A DNA stretch of 34,226 nucleotides, taken from a virus. Both the position numbers and the translations under genes were made by a program. The notes under the pieces are model-generated. The model was not told the DNA's origin. It worked only from the letters and a program-made list of their open reading frames with translations, and searched no databases. Of this stretch, positions 14,316 to 19,756 are shown one piece after another. How positions within the stretch are numbered: position 1 is the first letter of the stretch; the number at the start of each line of letters is the position of its first letter. The stretch lies in the IMG/VR virus record IMGVR_UViG_3300037504_000276, positions 1 through 34,226 of that record; one strand, given 5' to 3'.

Positions 14316-15160
14316 CGCACGACCTCAATCGGGACGCTATTCCGTGAGCCGGGTGCCCCCTGCTTCTCCTTCTCTTTTTTGGCGATGCCGCTCACATAGA
14401 CAAGCGGATTGCCAGTGACGCGGTATATGTTCGCCTGCCAGAGGAGCTGAGCGAGTCGCGCGTAGCCTCCGACTCGGCTGGCCGTTTTTGCTGCTAGGCC
14501 ATACGATCCCTTCTCCGGCGTCCACCTCGGCCAGAGAGTCTCCACCATCTTCACTACTCTGGCCTGTGGCCCACCGCGTCCGTTCCCGTGAGCCACAAAG
14601 TCGATCCAGCCATCTAGGTTGTGGGGTAGCGTGTCAGTGTGTGGCGCTTCGGGCTTTGGCTTGTCAGAGCGTGGCGCAGCCGCCTGCGAAGCAGGCGAAG
14701 TCTTTTCCTGGTTTCTTTCTATAGTATCTTTCTCTGATCGAGGTAAAGTCTCTTTACCCCCCTGGTAAAGTCTCTTTACCTCTGTGGTAACATCTTCTTC
14801 ATCCTGGGCGATTGACAAGGCGTAGGCCTTCTTGACGCGCGCGCCATCGCTGTTGTCCGTTGTTGATGTTATGAAGCCGTGCTCCTCAGCACGCTTCAAG
14901 CCGTCGATGACCGTAGGGCGGCTCAGCCCAGTGCCTGCGTCTATTCGTGCTCCGTCCCGCCGCTTGCGCCCGTTACAAAACTCATCTAACGTGATCTTCT
15001 TCATTGCGCTGAATTCCTGATAGCCCCAAGTGTGACGCAGAATGTATAGCAGCACCTTGAGCTCGCCAGACGTTTCGATGAGCGGTAGTGCCTCAATGAG
15101 CGCGTGAGGGAGCTTGCTCCAGTTCTGTTGTGGTACATCGAATCCGCGGAAGCGATCCAT
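14312..15160 (-). CDS. Replication initiator / helicase loader with winged helix
   Basis: The 282-residue product starts at ATG after GGAGGTCTAG. Residues 5-105 resemble the N-terminal winged helix of phage replication protein O or DnaD-like initiators (QNWSKLPHALIEALPLIETS, LYILRHTWGY, LSRPTVIDGLKRAEEHGF). The middle is low-complexity and encoded by repeats that look like an origin. The C-terminal 100 residues (GWIDFVAHGNGRGGP, LWPRWTPEKG) may contact DnaB, the next gene. It is the first gene after the leftward promoter at 15373, with a leader of about 205 nt that can form two strong hairpins. Confidence 0.75.
   Translation of the reverse strand: MDRFRGFDVPQQNWSKLPHALIEALPLIETSGELKVLLYILRHTWGYQEFSAMKKITLDEFCNGRKRRDGARIDAGTGLSRPTVIDGLKRAEEHGFITSTTDNSDGARVKKAYALSIAQDEEDVTTEVKRLYQGGKETLPRSEKDTIERNQEKTSPASQAAAPRSDKPKPEAPHTDTLPHNLDGWIDFVAHGNGRGGPQARVVKMVETLWPRWTPEKGSYGLAAKTASRVGGYARLAQLLWQANIYRVTGNPLVYVSGIAKKEKEKQGAPGSRNSVPIEVVR
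14700..14791. other. Candidate replication origin: iterons plus AT-rich stretch inside the initiator gene
   Basis: Two identical 17-bp units, GGTAAAGTCTCTTTACC, lie at 14742-14758 and 14764-14780. A partial third, GGTAAC, starts at 14786. The period is exactly 22 bp, about two helical turns. Each unit is itself an inverted repeat (GGTAAAG / CTTTACC). A T- and AT-rich stretch flanks them at 14701-14740. Iterons inside the initiator gene next to AT-rich DNA are the arrangement of lambda-type origins. Confidence 0.7.
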
Positions 15161-15181
15161 CTAGACCTCCATAAACAACGG

Positions 15182-15211
15182 GATACCCCTTCAGGAACCT
15201 GAAGGGGTATC
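15182..15211. other. Perfect 30-bp palindrome
   Basis: GATACCCCTTCAGG and CCTGAAGGGGTATC form perfect 14-bp arms around AA. It lies 22 bp upstream of the initiator start, within the leader of the leftward transcript. As DNA it could be an operator for a dimer. As RNA it would be a 13-bp hairpin next to the initiator ribosome binding site, fit for attenuation. No clear U-tract follows. Confidence 0.85.
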
Positions 15212-15220
15212 ACTCCAATG

Positions 15221-15305
15221 CAAAAGAGCTTCTTGCTTGAGTGTAGACGGTCGCTGTGGCCATGAGGACGTGGCCTCGCCTACGCTCAAGCAAGAAGCTC
15301 GTTTG
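15221..15305 (-). other. Long imperfect hairpin in the initiator leader
   Basis: Positions 15226-15245 pair with 15281-15300 over 20 bp with a single G-U wobble. After one mismatch, 15221-15224 pair with 15302-15305. The 35-nt interior can form a second small stem (GGCCA / TGGCC). An 85-nt structure of this strength in non-coding DNA suggests a structured leader, a processed RNA or a replication structure. No known riboswitch is recognised. Confidence 0.75.
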
Positions 15306-15372
15306 TGTCATCGATCCTCATCCTTCCAGTCGGTTCGCCAGCGACGGCGGTGAGCAATCGCCCACGACCAAC

Positions 15373-15401
15373 AGTATACCACGCTTCTCAGAATCTGTCA
15401 A
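15373..15401 (-). promoter_or_regulatory. Leftward promoter of the replication operon
   Basis: Read leftward: TTGACA (15401-15396), 17-bp spacer, extended TGG and TATACT (15378-15373). It is back to back with the rightward promoter at 15415; the two -35 boxes are only 13 bp apart. Both share GCGTGGTATACT, so one regulator could control both. Confidence 0.92.
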
Positions 15402-15414
15402 GGCCGTCGGCGGC

Positions 15415-15443
15415 TTGACACCATACGCGAGGCGTGGTATACT
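15415..15443 (+). promoter_or_regulatory. Rightward promoter P1
   Basis: TTGACA (15415-15420), 17-bp spacer and TATACT (15438-15443) with an extended TGG. A strong terminator lies only about 100 bp downstream and no gene lies between, so the direct product would be a small RNA. Confidence 0.92.
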
Positions 15444-15449
15444 GGTTGT

Positions 15450-15550
15450 GGATAAGGGATGCTGTGGCCGTACTTGTACGGCATTCGGGTCAGACCGAAA
15501 CATCCATATCCATGTCAAGCTCGCAGGCGTGTGAGCCTGCGAGCTTTCTT
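15450..15550 (+). ncRNA. Putative small structured RNA between P1 and an intrinsic terminator
   Basis: This segment runs from the expected P1 start (about 15450) to the end of the terminator (about 15550), roughly 100 nt. It contains a perfect hairpin GCCGTAC-TT-GTACGGC, a second stem TTCGG/CCGAA around GTCAGA, an unpaired stretch, then the terminator stem. No convincing reading frame with a ribosome binding site fits. The layout promoter, two stems, single-stranded region and terminator is that of a small regulatory RNA. Expression is inferred. Confidence 0.6.
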
Positions 15551-15551
15551 C
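15517..15551 (+). terminator. Strong intrinsic terminator
   Basis: AAGCTCGCAGGC and GCCTGCGAGCTT form a perfect 12-bp stem with a 6-nt loop, followed by TCTTCTT. The T-rich tail abuts the -35 box of P2. Confidence 0.88.
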
Positions 15552-15580
15552 TTGACACTCTCCGAGGGACGTGGTATACT
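15552..15580 (+). promoter_or_regulatory. Rightward promoter P2
   Basis: TTGACA (15552-15557), 17-bp spacer, TGG-TATACT (15575-15580). It shares ACGTGGTATACT with P1 and the leftward promoter. Its leader holds GTTTCCTCC (15595-15603) and then a GC hairpin. Confidence 0.9.
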
Positions 15581-15607
15581 AGGGTCGTCTCGTTGTTTCC
15601 TCCAATC

Positions 15608-15635
15608 GGGGCGGCCCCTCCGGCCGCCCCACTTT
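15608..15635 (+). terminator. GC hairpin, weak terminator or attenuator
   Basis: GGGGCGGCC and GGCCGCCCC form a perfect 9-bp stem with loop CCTCC, followed by ACTTTC. The tail is weak, so partial read-through from P2 into the holin gene is likely. Confidence 0.6.
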
Positions 15636-15647
15636 CGCGTCAGGCAC

Positions 15648-15676
15648 TTGACAAACTAGAACGCTTGTGCTACACT
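15648..15676 (+). promoter_or_regulatory. Rightward promoter P3 of the holin-ParB-methyltransferase operon
   Basis: TTGACA (15648-15653), 17-bp spacer, TG-C-TACACT (15671-15676). The predicted start is about 25 bp before the holin ATG. Confidence 0.85.
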
Positions 15677-15707
15677 GAGACTGGTGGATTGTAGCGTTGG
15701 AGGTGCC

Positions 15708-16190
15708 ATGCGATATACTCGTTCTGTGTTCGCCGCCTCGATCTGGGCCTGCTCTCTGGCCCTGTCCGTCCTCATCCCCGCATCTTCCGTGTTCGCCGCG
15801 TCTGCCGTCGCGCCTGCGGTCTCCGCCGATGACCTGGTGGAGTATCTGATCGCGCTGGCGTCTGACGCGCGGCTCCACGTGCTGATGGCGCTGATCGCCG
15901 CCGACTTCATCCTAGGCGTGAGTGCGGCGCTGAAGCGTGGCGAATTTGAATTCGCGAAGCTGGGCCGGTTCTACCGCACGAACGTGCTGCCGTACATGCT
16001 GAGCTACGGCGTCCTGTTCGTCCTGTTCCGTCTCGTGCCTGGCCTCGGTGAGTTCATCGAGGAAACGATCATCACGCTCCTGTGGGCCGTCATGGTGGGG
16101 AATCTCAGCGGTTCGCTGGGCCGTAACATCGCGGTGCTGCTCAAAAGCGGCGGCTTTCCCGTGGAGCTACTCGGAGGCGACGGTGAGTGA
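15708..16190 (+). CDS. Holin-like membrane protein with N-terminal signal-like segment
   Basis: The start is ATG after GGAGGT (15699-15704). The 160-residue product begins with a signal-peptide-like segment (RSVFAASIWACSLALSVLI, then SSVFAASA). It then has three hydrophobic segments: one near 57-75 (LHVLMALIAADFILGVSAAL), one near 92-110 (LPYMLSYGVLFVLFRLV) and one near 120-138 (TIITLLWAVMVGNL). The order 'xLIAADFILGVxAALKRGxF' followed by 'LPYxLxYGVLF' is characteristic of one phage holin family. It would make membrane lesions to release the lysin. It lies far from the lysin and under its own promoter P3, which is unusual. The final codons overlap the ParB-like start. Confidence 0.7.
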   Translation: MRYTRSVFAASIWACSLALSVLIPASSVFAASAVAPAVSADDLVEYLIALASDARLHVLMALIAADFILGVSAALKRGEFEFAKLGRFYRTNVLPYMLSYGVLFVLFRLVPGLGEFIEETIITLLWAVMVGNLSGSLGRNIAVLLKSGGFPVELLGGDGE

Positions 16191-16779
16191 GCCGCTGACG
16201 TGGCACGAGGAGCGGCGGCGGCTGGGCGATCTCAGGGCGCGGCCAGACAATCCGCGGCAGATTGGGGAGGATGAGGCGCGGCGTCTGGTGCGGTCATACG
16301 GTGAGTATGAGCAGCCGGTCCCGATGCTCGTCAACCCCGACGGCACGCTGCTGGACGGCCATCAGCGCCTCGATGTCTGGCTCGCAGAGTACGGCCCGGA
16401 GTTCGAGGTGGACGTGCGGATACCGAGCCGACCGCTGACACAACGCGAGTGGCAACGCTTGACGGTGTATCTGCACCGCGGCGCGACGGGCTCTTGGGAC
16501 TGGGACAAACTGGCGGCCTGGGATGGCGATGACATGCTTGAGTGGGGTTTCGATGATTTGATGCTAGCTGAGCTAGAGCACGACGCGAAGCGTTTGGAAG
16601 CCATGATCGAAGCTGCCCAGGAGGAGGAGGAGATACCAGAGCAGTCAATGGAGCTACGGCCGAAGACGATGGCGCGGATTCTGGTATCTGTGCCCATCGA
16701 TCTTGCTGCCGATGCGCGCGCAGTGCTGTCTGAGCTAGATGACATCGACGGGATCGAGATTCTATACAGTGCCAACTAA
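16183..16779 (+). CDS. ParB N-terminal-like (ParB/sulfiredoxin fold) protein
   Basis: The start is GTG 16183 after GGAGG, overlapping the holin by 8 bases. The 198-residue product has the ParB-N signature: LRARPDNPRQIGEDEARRLV (box I, residues 17-36), MLVNPDGTLLDGHQRL (48-63, box II with DGHQR) and a trailing helix. No ParB HTH follows; instead there is an acidic helical part and a C-terminal beta-alpha-beta domain (ARILVSVPIDLAADARAVL, IDGIEILYSAN). Phage proteins of this type often accompany DNA methylases, and some act as nucleases or in nucleotide modification rather than partition. The next gene here is a methyltransferase, fitting that pattern. Confidence 0.8.
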   Translation: MSEPLTWHEERRRLGDLRARPDNPRQIGEDEARRLVRSYGEYEQPVPMLVNPDGTLLDGHQRLDVWLAEYGPEFEVDVRIPSRPLTQREWQRLTVYLHRGATGSWDWDKLAAWDGDDMLEWGFDDLMLAELEHDAKRLEAMIEAAQEEEEIPEQSMELRPKTMARILVSVPIDLAADARAVLSELDDIDGIEILYSAN

Positions 16780-17311
16780 GACGCAGCATTCGTACCTTGG
16801 CAACAAGGTAGCGCTAAGGCTCTACGACTTACCAAGCGAGCCGTCTGTGCTAGATTGCTATGCTGGAGAGGGGCTCGTCTGGGATGCAGTGGAGAGGGAG
16901 ATAGGCCGGCCGGTGCGTAGGATCGGGATCGACATCCACGACTGGGGCGCGGGCTTCTACCTGCCCGGCGACAATACTCGCTACCTGCGCACAATTGATC
17001 TCACACAGTTTAACATCGTTGACTTGGACGCGTACGGCGTGCCTTACGAGCAATTGAGGATCCTGATAGATCGTGGATTCTCTGGCCGTGTATACGCGAC
17101 GGTCATACAGACCATCGTGGGCGAAATGCCGCATGGCATGCTGCGTGAGATCGGCTTCACTGACGACATGATCTCTGCCTGTCCGACGATTTTCGGCAAG
17201 AGAGGATGGCAGTTTTTCCTAGAGTGGCTAGCATTGAGCGGTGTCCGAGAGATCAGACACCGCTCAATGGGCCGGAAGCATTATGTAGCGTTCGACCTAG
17301 ATGAGGGGTAG
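16769..17311 (+). CDS. Class I SAM methyltransferase with Trm1-like DLDAYGxP motif
   Basis: GTG 16769 is preferred because it overlaps the ParB-like gene by only 11 bases; an in-frame ATG at 16739 would add ten residues. HSYLGNKVA opens the protein. Motif I SVLDCYAGEGLVWDA is at residues 26-40, an acidic IGIDIHDW follows, and motif IV reads IVDLDAYGVPYEQL at 83-96. The D-x-D-A/P-Y/F-G-x-P form is that of Trm1-type guanine-N2 methyltransferases and their relatives, so the substrate is more likely an exocyclic amine on RNA or DNA than cytosine C5. At about 180 residues it is only the catalytic domain. The 3' end overlaps the convergent radical SAM gene by 15 bases. Confidence 0.7.
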   Translation: MPTKTQHSYLGNKVALRLYDLPSEPSVLDCYAGEGLVWDAVEREIGRPVRRIGIDIHDWGAGFYLPGDNTRYLRTIDLTQFNIVDLDAYGVPYEQLRILIDRGFSGRVYATVIQTIVGEMPHGMLREIGFTDDMISACPTIFGKRGWQFFLEWLALSGVREIRHRSMGRKHYVAFDLDEG

Positions 17312-18112
17312 TTGTCCGCGATGAGTAGCAGCATTTTCAAGTTGCTCAACAGTCACGTGGAGCGGGCCCAGCTCGCCCGGGACATGCGCGGCGAGGTCGT
17401 CTTTGATGTAGTACGGCTGGCCGAGCCCCTCACAGACGTCAATGGCGCGCCTTGCGAAGCCCGCCCAGTCGAACCGCTCGGCGAGCGGATGGTGGTTCAG
17501 CATGCCGATTTTGAACAGGTCAACGAAGCCGCTGGTTTTGTTGATGATCTCGATAGCGCTGTCCGGGTTCAGGACTGGCTCCAGACTGGCCCAAGTCGGG
17601 ATACCTGCCGCGTGAAACTCTCGCAGGGTGTTGATCCTGTCGTTCGGCAGTGCGGCCCCCGGCTCCCATCTCCGAGTGTGGTCGTTAGACAGGAGCGTGA
17701 GCGTGGACGCGAATGCGTCGGCAGGCGTGAACAGATCGAGGTCGCGAAGCGCGCGGCTGCCACCCTTAGTCAGCACCTGCACATTGTAACCGTGCTGGTG
17801 CAACGTCTCAATGACCTGGCGTGTGAGGTGATGTCTTTCGTCAGCGGGCTGGTACGGGTCGGTCGTGAACGACAACAGAACCCTCTCGCCACGACCGGGC
17901 CGCTTGCGGCAGTCAGAGGCGAGGCGCTTGATGACGTTTGCTCGTGGTGTCGCCGCTCCGTGAAAGGCCTGGCGACTGTTGTCGGCGAACTTGTACGGTG
18001 GTATCGTGGGGACGTAGCAGTACCTGCAACCGTGCGTGCATCCAGAGTAGTGATTGACGGCGAGCGGGGCGTACTCTCTTGCGCGGCCCTTGGGGGTATA
18101 TAAAACTGCCAT
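17297..18112 (-). CDS. Radical SAM enzyme, spore-photoproduct-lyase-like family
   Basis: The 271-residue product starts at ATG after GGAGGAAACAGC. The radical SAM cluster motif is CTHGCRYCYV with Cys25, Cys29 and Cys32, binding a 4Fe-4S cluster. LLSFTTDPYQPAD, VQVLTKGGSRALRD, STLTLLSND and ASLEPVLNPDS then match successive strands of the SPL-type TIM barrel. SPL repairs thymine dimers, but many phage and bacterial relatives have unknown substrates. It has its own leftward promoter (18154) and points opposite to its neighbours. Its position beside ParB-like and methyltransferase genes suggests a nucleic-acid repair or modification job. Confidence 0.85.
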   Translation of the reverse strand: MAVLYTPKGRAREYAPLAVNHYSGCTHGCRYCYVPTIPPYKFADNSRQAFHGAATPRANVIKRLASDCRKRPGRGERVLLSFTTDPYQPADERHHLTRQVIETLHQHGYNVQVLTKGGSRALRDLDLFTPADAFASTLTLLSNDHTRRWEPGAALPNDRINTLREFHAAGIPTWASLEPVLNPDSAIEIINKTSGFVDLFKIGMLNHHPLAERFDWAGFARRAIDVCEGLGQPYYIKDDLAAHVPGELGPLHVTVEQLENAATHRGQLPLI

Positions 18113-18153
18113 GCTGTTTCCTCCTGTCTGTTCTGTTGCCTCCAATATGACCA

Positions 18154-18181
18154 ATTATACCACTATTGTGTTATTTGTCAA
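18154..18181 (-). promoter_or_regulatory. Leftward promoter of the radical SAM gene
   Basis: Read leftward: TTGACA (18181-18176), 16-bp spacer, TGG-TATAAT (18159-18154). The spacer has the imperfect dyad CACAATAGTG, similar to the block at 7123 and 12285. Confidence 0.9.
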
Positions 18182-18214
18182 GTGCCAGACGCGAAAAGTG
18201 ACGGAGGAGTAGAC

Positions 18215-18565
18215 GTGCCATCTTACTCGGCGCAGCAATTTCTAGACGCGATACCGGGCACAGGCGGTGTGCTGTCCATCCTGGCTGAGCGCGTTGGCTG
18301 CGCCTGGCATACGGCCAAGCGCTACGTTACAGAGTATGCGACGGTCGCCCAGGCATGGGAGGCGGAGCGCAGAAAGATCAACGACAAAGCGCTGCATCAC
18401 ATTATCCGCGCTGTGATCGAAGGTGACCTGCAGATGTGCAAGTGGTTCCTCGCTACGCGCGAGCCAGAGTTCATGCCCAAGCAGAGGACTGAGGTCACGG
18501 GAGCTGGCGGCGAGCCGATTGAACTGTACTGGCCGGACGAGCTGGCGACGCCGGAGGATGACTGA
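18215..18565 (+). CDS. terS: Terminase small subunit
   Basis: GTG 18215 is preferred because GGAGGAG lies five bases upstream; the in-frame GTG at 18182 falls in the radical SAM promoter and has no binding site. The 116-residue product has an HTH (GVLSILAERVGCAWHTAKRY), then a long helix (AQAWEAERRKINDKALHHII), typical of small terminases that form a ring and recognise packaging sites. It ends three bases before TerL. The end (IELYWPDELATPED) is acidic. Assigned by HTH and place. Confidence 0.8.
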   Translation: MPSYSAQQFLDAIPGTGGVLSILAERVGCAWHTAKRYVTEYATVAQAWEAERRKINDKALHHIIRAVIEGDLQMCKWFLATREPEFMPKQRTEVTGAGGEPIELYWPDELATPEDD

Positions 18566-18568
18566 AGT

Positions 18569-19756
18569 GTGGCGCGCATTCCGCTACCACGGCTGCATGA
18601 GCAGCAGGGCATCGTCGCTCGATGCGACGCGCGTTTTGTCGTGCTGGCGGCAGGGCGGCGCTGGGGTAAGACGCTTTTCGGTTGCGGCGAGTGCGTTCGC
18701 GTTGGTGCAGGCGGCGGCCGTGCCTGGTGGGTCGCGCCGTCGTACAAGCTCGGTGCGGTCGGCTGGCGGGGGCTTCGCGTGCTAGGCGGACAGATACCAG
18801 GGACGGAGATCCGCCTGGGAGATCGCATGCTGCGCTTCTCATCCGGCGGCAGCGTGCAGGTGCGCAGCGCCGATGATCCGCAGTCGCTACGCGGCGAGGG
18901 CCTCGACTTGGCAATCTGCGACGAGGCGGCCTTTATGGCGGAGGCTGCCTGGGGCGAGGCCTTGCGCCCTGCGCTGTCGGATCGCGAGGGGCGAGCCATA
19001 TTCATCTCCACGCCCAAGGGCCGCGGCTGGTTCTGGCGCATCTGGCAGCAGGCGGCGGATCGCGACGACTGGCAGGCGTTTCGCTTTCCGACGGCTGGCA
19101 ATCCGTTCATTGCGTGCGACGAGATCGAGGCGGCGCGGCGACAGCTACCTGATCGAGTGTTCCGCCAAGAGTATCTAGCTGAGTTTGTCGAGGATGGCGG
19201 CGGCGTGTTTCGTGGCATCCCGGCTGTTGCGACTGGCAAGCCACGCGACGCTGAGGACGATCACGACTACATCATCGGCATCGATTGGGGCAAGCACGAG
19301 GACTGGACAGTTGCCATTGTCATCGATGCAACAGAGCGGCGGGTCGTGGCAATGGACCGCTTCCAGCGGATCGACTATCGCCTGCAGGTCGGGCGGTTGG
19401 AGACGCTAGTGGACGAGTATCAGCCGCTGACCATCGTCGCCGAGCGGAACTCGATGGGCGAGCCGCTGGTCGAGGAGCTACAATACCGCGGCCTGCCTGT
19501 CGAGCCATTTACAACCACGAACGCCAGCAAGGCGCAGGCGATTGACGCGCTGGCTTTGGCGATTGAGCGAGAGGAGCTGACATTGCTCGATGACGGCACG
19601 ATGGTCAATGAGCTGCAGGCGTTCGAGGCGCATCGGCTGCCGTCTGGCAGCCTGCGCTACCAGGCGCCCGATGGTCTGCACGATGACATTGTGATGGCCC
19701 TCGCTCTTGCCTGGTCGGCCGTGGCCTATGCCGGCCCGATGGCGGTGCTGCTATGA
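18569..19756 (+). CDS. terL: Terminase large subunit
   Basis: The 395-residue product starts at GTG. The ATPase domain shows Walker A AGRRWGKT at 28-35, Walker B LDLAICDEAAF with Asp118-Glu119, and the coupling motif STPKGRGWF. The RNase H-like nuclease domain shows Asp239 in GIDWGKHEDWT, VAERNSMG, and the acidic pair in LHDDIVMALALA near residue 372. It pumps DNA into proheads and cuts concatemers. The ATGA overlap with the portal gene shows translational coupling. It is at the short end for TerL but all motifs are present. Confidence 0.95.
   Translation: MARIPLPRLHEQQGIVARCDARFVVLAAGRRWGKTLFGCGECVRVGAGGGRAWWVAPSYKLGAVGWRGLRVLGGQIPGTEIRLGDRMLRFSSGGSVQVRSADDPQSLRGEGLDLAICDEAAFMAEAAWGEALRPALSDREGRAIFISTPKGRGWFWRIWQQAADRDDWQAFRFPTAGNPFIACDEIEAARRQLPDRVFRQEYLAEFVEDGGGVFRGIPAVATGKPRDAEDDHDYIIGIDWGKHEDWTVAIVIDATERRVVAMDRFQRIDYRLQVGRLETLVDEYQPLTIVAERNSMGEPLVEELQYRGLPVEPFTTTNASKAQAIDALALAIEREELTLLDDGTMVNELQAFEAHRLPSGSLRYQAPDGLHDDIVMALALAWSAVAYAGPMAVLL

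Noticed and set aside
15256-15694. Small frames on both strands in the control hub
   Set aside because: They cross promoters, hairpins and a terminator, lack ribosome binding sites and have no protein-like composition.
17312-18103. Long rightward frame antisense to the radical SAM gene
   Set aside because: The opposite strand encodes a clear CxxxCxxC enzyme with promoter and ribosome binding site; this frame is its shadow.
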